Shown here: positions 8,169 through 17,498 of the stretch, in pieces | How positions within the stretch are numbered: the first letter of the stretch is position 1 | How the letters are laid out: every line of letters begins with the position of its first letter | Source of the DNA: Chitinophagaceae bacterium | Lineage (GTDB): Bacteria > Bacteroidota > Bacteroidia > Chitinophagales > Chitinophagaceae | Direction: 5' to 3' | NCBI GenBank assembly: GCA_903642275.1 | Contig: CAHJWK010000002.1 | Coordinates: forward strand, 1-64,000 | Length of the DNA stretch: 64,000 bases | Notes under the pieces: generated by a model | The model's input: only the letters and a program-made list of their open reading frames with translations | The model's database searches: none | Told to the model about the DNA's origin: nothing | Made by a program: the position numbers and the translations under genes

Positions 8169-9553
8169 ACTGTTTTTATTTCTTCTGCATTCCAGTTAAT
8201 TACTTTATTTTGAAAATAACTTTCATTACAACATAAACAAGGGCCGCAGGCGCGTAAACCAAACGTCGGGTCTTCAACAACTTTTGAACCCGTACGGACA
8301 CTGTTAAAGAAGTTAGCCATGTGTTCGTAATGTTCGTTATAACCTTCCGGTGCAGCATACGTTATATCTGTTAATTTAGGTTCTGTTTGATCCTCTGCGG
8401 AATATTTTTTATTATAAGCCTCCATCAATTTTTGCTGCATATCTTTTGTATAAGTAGCAAAAGAATCCCAACCCCCGATGCCCGGTGCCTTACTCATTTT
8501 ATGCCGCTTGATTGTAAAGCCCTCATCATGCATTTCCATCACACCTTCAGTACCAGTTATACGCGTATAACCTGTTTCACCTTCGCCGCTAACAAAATTT
8601 ACACGTAGTGTAACCTGGAACGCAGCGTGTTCAGGTGTTTCAGGATATTGCAATACAGCATTCATAACATCAGGCACATTCCTTCCATCTTTCCAATACG
8701 TTAATCCACCAATAGAATAAATTTTTTCAGGTCCTTTACTTGATGTGATAAAATGCAAACCACTTAACAAATGAACAAACAAATCACCGGCAACACCAGT
8801 TCCGTATTCGCGATAATTACGCCACCAGAAAAAGCGTTTTTCATCCCATGAATATTTCTTATCAGCATATTCCTGATAACGTTCCCAGTCAACTGCCTGT
8901 GGTGAAGAATCAAGCGGAATAGTATATTCCCATGCACCCAAAGCGCTTTGCCTGTTAAATACAGCCTCAACAGAATTTATCTTTCCAATATCACCGGCTT
9001 CAAACATTTCTTTTGCTTTCGCAAATACAATACTGCTTACACGCTGGCTGCCCACCTGCATTACTTTGCCTGTTTCTTTCTGCGTGTTAATTACATCCCA
9101 GCCTTGTTTGATTTGATGCACCATTGGCTTCTCACTATATACCGCCTTGCCTGCTTTCATTGCATCCATGCAAATGCGGCTATGCCAGTTATCACTTGTT
9201 GCAACAATTACTGCATCAATATCTTTTCTCGATAAAATATCTTCATAATGTTTTACTGTAGCAATATTATTTCCGTACAACTCTTTTGCATGAGCAAGGC
9301 GGCCATCATATAAATCGCAACAGGCAACCAGTTCAACACCCGGAACTTTTATTGCATCATTCACATCATTATAACCCATTATACCCATACCAATACCGGC
9401 AATGCGCACTGTATCATTTGGTGTATATTTTTGCTGATGTGCAAGTATAATTTTTTCACGCTGTTCTTTTGCTGCAAGGCTTTTTAATGAACCTGCGCCA
9501 AGTAATAAAGCAGAACCTCCAAGTTGTTTAAGAAAATTTCTTCTGTGAGACAT
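8165..9553 (-). CDS. Gfo/Idh/MocA family oxidoreductase with Tat signal
   Basis: 462 residues. The N-terminus SHRRNFLKQL followed by a Gly/Ala-rich segment and SLAA is a twin-arginine export signal, so the protein should act in the periplasm. The NAD(P) fold follows (VRIAGIGMGIMG), then the EKP segment AGKAVYSEKPMVH and a C-terminal domain with WWRNYREYGTGVAGDLFVH, where the YGTG and H positions are typical catalytic-site neighbours. This exported subgroup is abundant in Bacteroidota and acts on sugars or inositols; the substrate is unknown. Convergent with the small genes upstream. A truncated paralogue lies at 2-166. Confidence 0.9.
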   Translation of the reverse strand: MSHRRNFLKQLGGSALLLGAGSLKSLAAKEQREKIILAHQQKYTPNDTVRIAGIGMGIMGYNDVNDAIKVPGVELVACCDLYDGRLAHAKELYGNNIATVKHYEDILSRKDIDAVIVATSDNWHSRICMDAMKAGKAVYSEKPMVHQIKQGWDVINTQKETGKVMQVGSQRVSSIVFAKAKEMFEAGDIGKINSVEAVFNRQSALGAWEYTIPLDSSPQAVDWERYQEYADKKYSWDEKRFFWWRNYREYGTGVAGDLFVHLLSGLHFITSSKGPEKIYSIGGLTYWKDGRNVPDVMNAVLQYPETPEHAAFQVTLRVNFVSGEGETGYTRITGTEGVMEMHDEGFTIKRHKMSKAPGIGGWDSFATYTKDMQQKLMEAYNKKYSAEDQTEPKLTDITYAAPEGYNEHYEHMANFFNSVRTGSKVVEDPTFGLRACGPCLCCNESYFQNKVINWNAEEIKTV

Positions 9554-9721
9554 ATAGCAAGATTTAAATAGTAATTAGAACGCAATAAATATAGTGCGTA
9601 TCTTAATTGTCTTCAGAATATTTTATTTGCTGGTAAGCGAAATCGCTTTGTCGTTAAAATTTTTTTTGCTGGTAAGTTGAATAGAATCGGGATGAAAATT
9701 TTAGAGGTTTATTAATCTGAA

Positions 9722-10681
9722 TTAATTGCCTTTAATCTTTTTAATTGCTTCCGTAAGTTTTGGAACAACTTCGAATGCGTCACCTACGATGCCATAATCA
9801 GCGGCTTTAAAAAATGGCGCTTCAGCATCTTTATTAATTACAACAATGGTTTTGCTGCGATTAACACCGGCAAGATGTTGTATAGCGCCAGATATTCCAA
9901 TCGCTATATATAAATCAGGTGCAATCTGAATTCCTGTTTGACCAACGTGTTCATGATGCGGTCGCCAGTCTGCATCAGCAACAGGGCGACTGCAGGCAGT
10001 AGCAGCATGAAGTGTATGAGCGAGGTCTTCAACTATCTTCCAGTTTTCCGGACCTTTTAAACCACGGCCGCCGCTTACTACAATTTCAGCTTCTGTCAAA
10101 GGCACTTCACCTTTAATCTTGTTAGTAGCCTTTATTTTTATTTGGGATGATGGAACGCTAATGTTTAGCGCCTCAATTATTGCTTTATCTTCTGTTTTTT
10201 TTATAGGATAACTATTTAGGTTTAGCGAAATAATTTTAATGGGAGAAATAATTTTAATATTAGCAAATGCTTTACCGCTGAATACACTTTTTTTAACCAC
10301 GAATCCGTTTGATGTTTCAGGTAAAGCTACTGCACCGGAAACCAACCCTGCCTTAAGTTTTGCAGCCAATAATGGTGCAACAGATTTACCTGTTTGATTA
10401 TGGCTGAAAACAATTATTTCAGGTTTTAAGTTATTCACCGCCTCATGTATAATTTTTGCGTGCACTTCTGCATCAAGCTGATTTAACCTTGCATCTTTTA
10501 ACTGATGTGTTTTTTTTATTCCGTAATTGCCTAAACTTTCAATATCATCAGTAACGCTGCCCAACAATAGACCCTCTGCATCAGTGTTCAATTTTTCAGC
10601 AAGTGCAGCGCCATAACTCAATGCTTCAAAAGTTGATTTTTTAATCTGTTCATCTGAATGATCAATAAAAACAAGTATCAT
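9722..10681 (-). CDS. etfA: Electron transfer flavoprotein subunit alpha
   Basis: 319 residues, standard length. The N-terminal domain resembles the beta subunit. The C-terminal FAD domain carries VSGGRGLKGPENW, SRPVADADW, HEHVGQTG and GISGAIQHLAG, the residues that hold FAD in EtfA. With EtfB it forms the soluble heterodimer that passes electrons from acyl-CoA and other dehydrogenases to ETF-quinone oxidoreductase. It follows etfB after 33 bp in the same operon. Confidence 0.95.
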   Translation of the reverse strand: MILVFIDHSDEQIKKSTFEALSYGAALAEKLNTDAEGLLLGSVTDDIESLGNYGIKKTHQLKDARLNQLDAEVHAKIIHEAVNNLKPEIIVFSHNQTGKSVAPLLAAKLKAGLVSGAVALPETSNGFVVKKSVFSGKAFANIKIISPIKIISLNLNSYPIKKTEDKAIIEALNISVPSSQIKIKATNKIKGEVPLTEAEIVVSGGRGLKGPENWKIVEDLAHTLHAATACSRPVADADWRPHHEHVGQTGIQIAPDLYIAIGISGAIQHLAGVNRSKTIVVINKDAEAPFFKAADYGIVGDAFEVVPKLTEAIKKIKGN

Positions 10682-10714
10682 TATATATAATTAGTTTATC
10701 AAAAATGTATAAGC

Positions 10715-11458
10715 TTAAATAACCCTGGCTTCTTCATGCAGCAAACGCGCAAGTTCTTCAACCTTATCTGGTGCTATAAGTTTTACGCCTGCTTTTGGTG
10801 GAGGCAATTCAAAACTTACAACTTCTGTTAATGCATCAATTAGAGCAGGCTCAATAACTTTAAGTGGTTTAGTTCGTGCAGCCATTATACCACGCATGTT
10901 TGGAATGCGCTGTTCAGCCACACCTTTCTGGCAACTGATTACTACCGGCAAATTCAATTCATCAACTTCTTCACCACCTTCAATTTCCCTTGTAACATCA
11001 GCAACACTTCCATTAATTTCTACTTTTGTGGCAAGCGAAATAAAAGGCAGGTTCAATAAAGCGGCAAGCATTCCACCAACGGAAGATGAATTATAATCAA
11101 TCGTTTCTTTACCGGTTAATATCAAATCGTAATTATTTTGTTTTGCAATTTCTGCTATGTGTGCAGCAATCAGATAGCTGTCTCCACTTACTGTATTTAT
11201 GCGAAAAGCTTCATCGCCGCCAAGTGCCAGTGCCTTTCTTATGACAGGGTCGAAATCTGCTCCCCCAACAAAAATGAGGTGTAGCTGAGTGGAAGTATCT
11301 TTTTCTTTTAGCTCAATGGCTCTTACTAAAGCGTACCATTCATCGTAAGGATTAAGTATCCATTGAACGCCAGATTCTTCAAATAGTGTATTGTTGTTTT
11401 TGAAAGCAATCTTTGAAGTAGTGTCTGGAGATTTACTAATACAAACCAATATTTTCAT
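10715..11458 (-). CDS. etfB: Electron transfer flavoprotein subunit beta
   Basis: 247 residues from the ATG at 11458. A longer frame begins at 11503, but MKILVCISKSPDT is the conserved family start. AMP-binding-type stretches are visible, including DLILTGKETIDYNSSSVGGMLAALL and the signature VADVTREIEGGEEV. It partners with etfA, 33 bp downstream. The 334 bp between this start and the divergent rlpA-like gene contain no further gene; they presumably hold both promoters. Confidence 0.94.
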   Translation of the reverse strand: MKILVCISKSPDTTSKIAFKNNNTLFEESGVQWILNPYDEWYALVRAIELKEKDTSTQLHLIFVGGADFDPVIRKALALGGDEAFRINTVSGDSYLIAAHIAEIAKQNNYDLILTGKETIDYNSSSVGGMLAALLNLPFISLATKVEINGSVADVTREIEGGEEVDELNLPVVISCQKGVAEQRIPNMRGIMAARTKPLKVIEPALIDALTEVVSFELPPPKAGVKLIAPDKVEELARLLHEEARVI

Positions 11459-11792
11459 GCAAAAAATTGTGTGGCGAAAATAATAGAAAAGTTGTTTATG
11501 CATCTATTAAACGCCTGATTTAAGCTTAAGTTGAAAATTCATCAATATTCGTAATGAATAAAAACCCGATAAATATTTAAAACTAACACTTGTTATTAAT
11601 TCGACGCATATATTTGTCTCCGCTCTGTAGAAACTTGACAGCATTTTGTAAAATACTTTTATACGGTTTAATTAAAGATTTCTGGCATGGTTCTGGCTTA
11701 AGAGGAACGATTTTCATAAAGGCAAATTTGCCAAGGGTTACAACCTGATTCGTAATTTTAAATCAGGTCATTTACTTAAAAATCAAACTTTT

Positions 11793-12269
11793 ATGAAACG
11801 ATTTATCGGAATTTTTACTTTTACTCTTGTTTCATCCCTATTTTCAAATAAAACGCTTAAAGCAAATTCAAATTGGCCTCCTTTATCATTATTTAAGAAT
11901 TCTTCTTCTGATGATGATAACAGCGATAATAGTCAATCTAAAAAAAGCACTAACATAATTTTGGGTTTAGCAACATATTATGCGCAAAAATTTGAAGGCG
12001 GACTAACTGCGACGGGTGAAATTTTTCGTCATAGTAAATTAACAGCTGCTAGTAATGTGTTTGCATTAAACACCTGGGTGAGGGTTACAAACCTCCTGAC
12101 CGGCAAATCAATCATTGTGCGCATAAATGATAGGATGCACCCAAGCATGACAAAAAAAGGCCGTGTTCTTGATCTTACAATGACTGCCGCAAAACAATTG
12201 CACATTGTAGGCAGAGGAGTAGCAAAAGTTGAGATTGAACCTGTTTCTAATGATGTTGCTTCTAAATAA
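11793..12269 (+). CDS. RlpA-like double-psi beta-barrel protein, secreted
   Basis: 158 residues. A hydrophobic N-terminus (FIGIFTFTLVSSLFSNKTLKA) acts as signal peptide, followed by an Asp/Ser-rich linker. The RlpA fold then runs from about residue 62 to 152: ATYYAQKFEGGLTATGE, NTWVRVTNLLTGKSI, VRINDRM, GRVLDLT. RlpA proteins are septal or cell-wall lytic transglycosylases or peptidoglycan-binding proteins. The SPOR domain found in many of them is absent. Its stop is immediately adjacent to the stop of the convergent gene. Confidence 0.88.
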   Translation: MKRFIGIFTFTLVSSLFSNKTLKANSNWPPLSLFKNSSSDDDNSDNSQSKKSTNIILGLATYYAQKFEGGLTATGEIFRHSKLTAASNVFALNTWVRVTNLLTGKSIIVRINDRMHPSMTKKGRVLDLTMTAAKQLHIVGRGVAKVEIEPVSNDVASK

Positions 12270-13814
12270 TTAAAATTTTACGCCAAACGTTATTATCACA
12301 TTTGTACGTTGATTTTTTAACTGTGCAAATGTGTTTGCTTTATCTGTTAGCCTATAGGGGAAACTTACATCCTTATTAAACATTTCTGCTAACGTTAAAT
12401 CAACAAAAAAGCCGTGATTCCGGTAACCAAGGCCACCAGCTGCTAAAATCCTCTTTGCTTTTAAAGAATTATCTTTATATGGGCTTCCATAATAAGCGCC
12501 ACCTAATCTTATAGCAACAGGTGAAAACTTTAATTCGCCACCTACCCTGAAGTTAAATGCACCTTTATAATAAGATTTTATAGCATCATTCAGTGAATTA
12601 TAATAATCACTTAAAGAATTATCACTGCTGCCGTCATCGTTATTATCTGCATGAAATCTTGCCCCGCGGTAATTTACATATTCAATATCAGCGGTAATAA
12701 ATCCCTTTTGCATTTTTACATTTTCCACCTGGTTTAAAATATAGGAAGCGCTCGCTACAAGATGGTAAGGTGTTACTTCATTATAATGTGTTACACTTGC
12801 AGCATCTGGAAAATCAGAACTTTTAGCGGATTGTAATCCTGCATAATTTTCTGTGTTGGTTGTTATAGCAACATCAAGATCATCTGTTACCTCCGTTAAA
12901 GAAGGCGTATGAAATGCAAAACCCAAACGCAAAGCATTTGTTGCACGATAAATTAAACCAAGCCTTGCATTGATACCCGTACCATTTATCTTATGATGCT
13001 GATTTAATTCGGAAAAGCTAAAATCGTTGTCGGTATTACCGCTGGCATCTGTTTCGGTATAATTGATATCCTGTTTGTAAAAAGAAAGTGGTATGTTGAT
13101 GCTGGCGCCGAGATACAGCTTATCCAATTTATTACTTGCGAAACCTAATGATACTTCGTACAAACCTCCCCGTGTTGTTTCATCATAAACTTGCCTGATT
13201 CCGCTTTGTACCGGTACAAAACTCTTGTAACCGGTTACATTTCCCTGTGGATCAGCAATGCTGTCAATTAAATAAGTAAAAAAGGCAAGTGATGAACCAA
13301 ACGGATAATTGTTTGAAGCTACAGTTACATCAGCATTAGCACCTGTTAATTCTTCCAAATATTGTTCTGAATAAGAACTGTAATTGTTTAATCCTGAATA
13401 GCTAATTTTATTATCATAATTAGCCAATTGGTTTATTGTTAATGAAAATGCAGTTGAGTTGTTTGCCTGGTTAATTCTGCCGCCAATTACTATACCAACG
13501 GTTCCTAACTGAAGCGCTGATTTATTAATTTTTGATGTTGTTGTTCCGCGATAATCAGATTTATTATTATTATATAAAAATGAAGGTGTAATTACAAATT
13601 CTTTTGTTTTAAACATGCCCAATCCTGCAGGATTTGTATAAACTGAAGATATATCTCCGCCCAAAGAACCCATTGCACCGCCTATTGAAATACTGCGTGC
13701 CGTTCCATTAGGTATAAACCATGCATTGTGTAAAACATCTTCCGGTGATTGAGCATAATCAATAGAATATAAAGCACATCCAATAAGAAAAAATAAATAT
13801 CTTCTTATCAACAT
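12270..13814 (-). CDS. OmpP1/FadL-like outer membrane beta-barrel protein
   Basis: 514 residues with a signal peptide (cleavage near YAQS). The start of the mature protein, NGTARSISIGGAMGSLGGDISSVYTNPAGLG, is the characteristic N-terminus of FadL/TodX-type and PorV-like barrels in Bacteroidota. The rest alternates short beta strands and ends in ITFGVKF, with a C-terminal aromatic residue as in barrel proteins. Likely role is passage of hydrophobic molecules across the outer membrane; the substrate is unknown. It lies 25 bp after the lipoprotein gene and forms an operon with it. Confidence 0.85.
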   Translation of the reverse strand: MLIRRYLFFLIGCALYSIDYAQSPEDVLHNAWFIPNGTARSISIGGAMGSLGGDISSVYTNPAGLGMFKTKEFVITPSFLYNNNKSDYRGTTTSKINKSALQLGTVGIVIGGRINQANNSTAFSLTINQLANYDNKISYSGLNNYSSYSEQYLEELTGANADVTVASNNYPFGSSLAFFTYLIDSIADPQGNVTGYKSFVPVQSGIRQVYDETTRGGLYEVSLGFASNKLDKLYLGASINIPLSFYKQDINYTETDASGNTDNDFSFSELNQHHKINGTGINARLGLIYRATNALRLGFAFHTPSLTEVTDDLDVAITTNTENYAGLQSAKSSDFPDAASVTHYNEVTPYHLVASASYILNQVENVKMQKGFITADIEYVNYRGARFHADNNDDGSSDNSLSDYYNSLNDAIKSYYKGAFNFRVGGELKFSPVAIRLGGAYYGSPYKDNSLKAKRILAAGGLGYRNHGFFVDLTLAEMFNKDVSFPYRLTDKANTFAQLKNQRTNVIITFGVKF

Positions 13815-13839
13815 TATTATAATTTACCTGGAATTAAAA

Positions 13840-14535
13840 TTAATGATGCCCAGACCTAACCATTCCACCACCGCTGCTGCCACTGCTAACGCTACTTCTT
13901 GAACCAGAACTAAAATTAGTGGTGTTGCTGCTACTGCTGTTAAACATCCTTACAGGATTTGAGTTAGTACTCCTGCTTTGATTGCTATAATAATTAGAGT
14001 TTCTGGCTGAAGAATTACTGTTACTGTAAACATTGCTGCGAGTACCATTTTGTAAAGGCAGGTTATAATTATTGTAACTATGATTGTTAAATGTTGAAAG
14101 ATGATAGGAGCTTTTCCCGGTGTTGTAATAAACTGTTGGATTTTTATAATAAACAACAGTATAATAGGGGCAATAAGTTGAAGCCCACGGGTTATACCAG
14201 AAGCTTGTATAAAGATTATAGAAACCACTTCCCCAACTTAATGAAAAACTTAAACCGTTATATGGCGAATAATAATCATTAGAGTAATAACGGCTGTCAT
14301 TCCAGTAGTCATAATCATCAAGATCACTCCAGCGGTAATGATCCGCAGCCTTCATACGCAAGTACTCATCATCTGATGATGAAGCATAACTCTGGTATTC
14401 ATCATTACCCGATGTATAAACTTTTTTAGCAGGCGAATAATAAACGTCATCTGGTGTTTGAGATGATTTGTAAGCAGACGAACAGGAAGATAAAAGAGCA
14501 GCAACACAAAAAACATACATGATATTCTTTTTCAT
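13840..14535 (-). CDS. Putative lipoprotein, Tyr/Ser/Asn-rich
   Basis: 231 residues from ATG 14535. N-terminus MKKNIMYVFCVAALLSSCSS has a lipobox (LSSC), so the mature protein is probably lipid-anchored. The rest is low-complexity: runs of Tyr, Ser, Asn and Asp (YRWSDLDDYDYWNDSRYY) in the first half and a Ser/Gly-rich tail ending in GGGMVRSGHH. Such proteins are common in Chitinophagaceae and have no assigned function. It is the first gene of an operon with the FadL-like barrel. Confidence 0.75.
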   Translation of the reverse strand: MKKNIMYVFCVAALLSSCSSAYKSSQTPDDVYYSPAKKVYTSGNDEYQSYASSSDDEYLRMKAADHYRWSDLDDYDYWNDSRYYSNDYYSPYNGLSFSLSWGSGFYNLYTSFWYNPWASTYCPYYTVVYYKNPTVYYNTGKSSYHLSTFNNHSYNNYNLPLQNGTRSNVYSNSNSSARNSNYYSNQSRSTNSNPVRMFNSSSSNTTNFSSGSRSSVSSGSSGGGMVRSGHH

Positions 14536-14562
14536 ACACACAATTTAATATGTGCAAGTTAT

Positions 14563-14570
14563 TACTTTTG
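14563..14570 (+). promoter_or_regulatory. TAnnTTTG box upstream of proS
   Basis: TACTTTTG matches the Bacteroidota -7 consensus and lies 32 bp before the proS ATG, giving a leader of roughly 25 nt. No clear -33 box was seen. Confidence 0.45.
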
Positions 14571-14602
14571 CCGCTTTTCCGTAACACAATTTTTTAAGCG
14601 GC

Positions 14603-16081
14603 ATGAGTAAAGAAATTACATCGCGTTCGGCAGATTATTCCCAATGGTACAATGACCTTATTTTAAAAAGTGAGCTGGCAGATTATAGTGCTGTGCGTGG
14701 TTGTATGATAATAAAACCCTATGGTTATTCTCTATGGGAAAACATGCAGGCTGCGCTTGATAAAATGTTTAAAGATTCCGGTCATGTAAATGCTTACTTT
14801 CCATTGTTTGTGCCCAAGAGTTTATTTGAAGCGGAAGAGGCAAACGCTGAAGGTTTTGCAAAAGAATGTGCTGTTGTTACACATTATCGTTTAAAAGCTG
14901 ATGTAAACAACAAAGGCAAATTAATTGTTGACCCGGAAGCAAAGCTCGAAGAAGAACTAATTGTTCGTCCAACCAGCGAAGCCATTATCTGGAGCACGTA
15001 TAAAAACTGGATTCAAAGCTATCGCGATTTGCCTATACTTATAAATCAATGGGCAAATGTGGTGCGTTGGGAAATGCGTACACGCTTATTTTTGCGCACT
15101 ACAGAATTTTTATGGCAGGAAGGACACACGGCACATGCAACAAAAGAAGAGGCATTATTTGAATCAAAACAAATGCTTGAAGTGTATGCAGATTTTGCTG
15201 AAAATTTTATGGCTGTGCCGGTTATCAAAGGCATTAAAACACCAAATGAAAGATTTGCCGGCGCAGAAGATACCTATTGCATTGAAACGCTGATGCAGGA
15301 TGGCAAAGCATTGCAGGCAGGCACTTCGCATTTTTTAGGGCAAAACTTTGCAAAAGCATTTGATGTAAAATTTACTGATAAAAGCAATACGCTTGATTAT
15401 GTTTGGGCAACAAGCTGGGGTGTTAGTACAAGACTCATCGGTGCGCTGGTAATGGCGCACAGCGATGATGATGGCTTGATTCTCCCGCCAAAAATTGCGC
15501 CCATACAAGTAGTTATAATCCCTGTTTATAAAAATGATGAGCAGAAAAATCTTATCGCACAAAAAGTAAATGCAATAATAAAAGAACTTAAATATCTTAA
15601 TATAAAAGTTAAGTATGATGATAATGATAACCTGCGGCCAGGCTGGAAATTTGCACAATATGAAATGAAAGGTGTGCCTTTAAGATTAACTATTGGTGCA
15701 AGGGATCTTGAAAAAAATGTAATTGAAATTGCAAGAAGAGATACGAAAGAAAAGTCAAGTGTTGATTTGAATAATGTTGTAAAAACAGTAGTTGATTTGC
15801 TGGAAGGAATTCAGTTGAATATGTTCAATCGTGCAAAACAATTCAGGGATGAGCATATAACCAATGCAAACACGTGGGAAGATTTTATAAACCTGCTTGA
15901 TAACAAAACCGGTTTTGTTAGCGCTCATTGGGATGGCACTGCTGAAACTGAAGAAAAAATAAAAGAGTTGAGCAAAGCAACTATTCGCTGTATTCCTTTT
16001 GATGCTGTTAAAGAGAATGGCGAGTGTATTCTTACAGGTAAGCCATCAAACAAAAGAGTATTATTTGCAAGAGCTTATTAA
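14603..16081 (+). CDS. proS: Prolyl-tRNA synthetase (archaeal/eukaryotic type)
   Basis: 492 residues, the length of the short type-3 ProRS lacking the bacterial editing insertion. The N-terminus [19 protein letters not shown], the class II motif 2 region ([24 protein letters not shown]) and motif 3 ([20 protein letters not shown]) are all present, followed by the anticodon-binding domain ([17 protein letters not shown]) and a C-terminal zinc-domain remnant ending in FARAY. It attaches proline to tRNA-Pro. Transcribed divergently from the lipoprotein operon. Confidence 0.97.
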   Translation: MSKEITSRSADYSQWYNDLILKSELADYSAVRGCMIIKPYGYSLWENMQAALDKMFKDSGHVNAYFPLFVPKSLFEAEEANAEGFAKECAVVTHYRLKADVNNKGKLIVDPEAKLEEELIVRPTSEAIIWSTYKNWIQSYRDLPILINQWANVVRWEMRTRLFLRTTEFLWQEGHTAHATKEEALFESKQMLEVYADFAENFMAVPVIKGIKTPNERFAGAEDTYCIETLMQDGKALQAGTSHFLGQNFAKAFDVKFTDKSNTLDYVWATSWGVSTRLIGALVMAHSDDDGLILPPKIAPIQVVIIPVYKNDEQKNLIAQKVNAIIKELKYLNIKVKYDDNDNLRPGWKFAQYEMKGVPLRLTIGARDLEKNVIEIARRDTKEKSSVDLNNVVKTVVDLLEGIQLNMFNRAKQFRDEHITNANTWEDFINLLDNKTGFVSAHWDGTAETEEKIKELSKATIRCIPFDAVKENGECILTGKPSNKRVLFARAY

Positions 16082-16150
16082 TTGCCCGCAAAAGACTTTC
16101 ATTAATTTCATCTTGAAAAAAAGTTATACTTTGGTTTTTTAAATTAAACT

Positions 16151-16615
16151 ATGGAACAAAATATTACACCCAACACTATTGCATTACAGGTTGATAACGG
16201 TAACATTCCCTACTTGGAAGAAGCTGCAAAGTGGGCTAAGTTTCTTGCTATTTTAGGTTTTATTTTTTGCGCATTAATAATAATTGTTGCTGTGTTTGCT
16301 GGCCCGTTAATTTCAACAGCTTTTTCGCAATTAGAATCTGAGGCGTCAGGCATAGGTGCAATGAGCGGAACTGTGATTATAATTTATTATGCGTTGATAG
16401 CATTATTATACTTTTTCCCTTGTTTATATCTTTTCAATTTTGCATCAAAAATGCAGGCAGCCATTAGAAACAATGACCAGATTTATCTGAATACTTCTCT
16501 CAAAAATTTAAAATCGTTTTTTAAATTCTGGGGCATACTTACAGTTATATTTTTGTGTATCGCGGTTATAGGAATAATATTCGCTGTTGTTGGATTAAGC
16601 TTCCTTCATCATTAA
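16151..16615 (+). CDS. DUF5362-type integral membrane protein
   Basis: 154 residues with three or four transmembrane segments: FLAILGFIFCALIIIVAVF, GTVIIIYYALIALLYFFPCL and GILTVIFLCIAVIGIIFAVV. The soluble stretch NFASKMQAAIRNNDQIYLNTSLKNLKSFFKFWG between the last two matches the DUF5362 pattern. Function unknown. It follows proS after 69 bp and ends just before a strong terminator. Confidence 0.75.
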   Translation: MEQNITPNTIALQVDNGNIPYLEEAAKWAKFLAILGFIFCALIIIVAVFAGPLISTAFSQLESEASGIGAMSGTVIIIYYALIALLYFFPCLYLFNFASKMQAAIRNNDQIYLNTSLKNLKSFFKFWGILTVIFLCIAVIGIIFAVVGLSFLHH

Positions 16616-16630
16616 ATATCATTTTAAATT

Positions 16631-16658
16631 AAAAAACCCGTTCAATGAGCGGGTTTTT
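16631..16658 (+). terminator. Rho-independent terminator between DUF5362 gene and fsa
   Basis: AAAAAACCCG / CGGGTTTTTT stem with a short loop and a T-run on either strand. Placed between two convergent genes, it probably serves both. Confidence 0.85.
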
Positions 16659-16677
16659 TTGTTTATATGAAACAGTG

Positions 16678-17328
16678 CTATAATTTTTTTGCATCTTCTA
16701 AAAACTTGGCAAGGCCAATATCAGTTAAAGGATGTTTTAATAAGGCAAGTATAGATTCTAACGGTGATGTAATAACGTGTGCACCCAATTCAGCCGCACG
16801 TATAATATGATTTGCATTGCGTATAGATGCTGCAAGAATCTGTGTTTCGTAACCCTGAATATCATAAATCTGTGCAATTTGTCCAATCAGTTCCATGCCA
16901 TCCCAGCCGCTGTCATCAATTCTGCCAACAAAAGGAGATATATATCTTGCACCGGCTTTCGCTGCAAGTATTGCCTGGCCGGCAGAAAAACATAATGTAC
17001 AGTTTGTAGGAATGCCGTTGTCAGTAAACCATTTAATTGCTTTAACGCCATCTTTAATCATCGGCACCTTTACAATAATATTTTTATGAATGGCTGCAAG
17101 CTTTTTTCCTTCAGCAACAATATCATCAAACCTGGTAGAAACTACTTCGGCGCTAATATCACCATCCACCAATTCACAAATAGTTTCATAGTGCTTAAAA
17201 ATTGCTTCCTGCCCTTTAATACCTTCTTTCGCCATCAAAGATGGATTAGTAGTAACACCATCTAAAATGCCAAGATCATTTGCTTCTTTTATCTGATCAA
17301 GATTCGCTGTATCAATAAAAAACTTCAT
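16678..17328 (-). CDS. fsa: Transaldolase-like fructose-6-phosphate aldolase
   Basis: 216 residues, the length of the short FSA/TalC subgroup. MKFFIDTANLDQIKEA and GVTTNPSL are family signatures. NIIVKVPM holds the Schiff-base Lys (about residue 86), and the C-terminus has SPFVGRIDD and ASIRN. It cleaves fructose-6-phosphate to dihydroxyacetone plus glyceraldehyde-3-phosphate, or acts as a transaldolase in the pentose phosphate pathway; FSA and short transaldolases cannot be separated by eye. Single gene, convergent with the DUF5362 gene. Confidence 0.92.
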   Translation of the reverse strand: MKFFIDTANLDQIKEANDLGILDGVTTNPSLMAKEGIKGQEAIFKHYETICELVDGDISAEVVSTRFDDIVAEGKKLAAIHKNIIVKVPMIKDGVKAIKWFTDNGIPTNCTLCFSAGQAILAAKAGARYISPFVGRIDDSGWDGMELIGQIAQIYDIQGYETQILAASIRNANHIIRAAELGAHVITSPLESILALLKHPLTDIGLAKFLEDAKKL

Positions 17329-17374
17329 TATTTAATTTTTTGATTATCTATGTTAATGCTTGTGAAGAAAAAAA

Positions 17375-17473
17375 GGCAGGCTGATTACATCACACCGCTC
17401 AACCACCTACTCTTGCTGCCTTCCGGCCCTGGGAGGATTCAGCAGGAGCCTGGTCGTGTAAGACCTGCCGCCG
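17375..17473 (-). ncRNA. ffs: Small (4.5S-type) signal recognition particle RNA
   Basis: On the minus strand the sequence folds as one long hairpin: GGCGGCAGGT at the 5' end pairs with GCCTGCC at the 3' end. The apical part contains CAGGGCCGGAAGGCAGCA, the conserved Ffh-binding internal loop with its GGAA tetraloop. A T-rich stretch follows the 3' end (A-run at 17369-17374 on the plus strand). About 100 nt, as expected for the bacterial small SRP RNA. It lies in the 170-bp gap between the T9SS plug gene and fsa. Confidence 0.93.
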
Positions 17474-17498
17474 CAAATGTATGTATTAATTATAAAGT

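Noticed and set aside
9554-9721. Short direct repeat TTTGCTGGTAAG (two copies)
   Set aside because: Only 12 bp, two copies 50 bp apart, no further structure; probably chance or slippage.
14569-14603. Hairpin TGCCGCTT / AAGCGGCA with the proS start codon at its edge
   Set aside because: The left arm overlaps the predicted -7 box and would not be transcribed, so a start-codon-masking role is unlikely.
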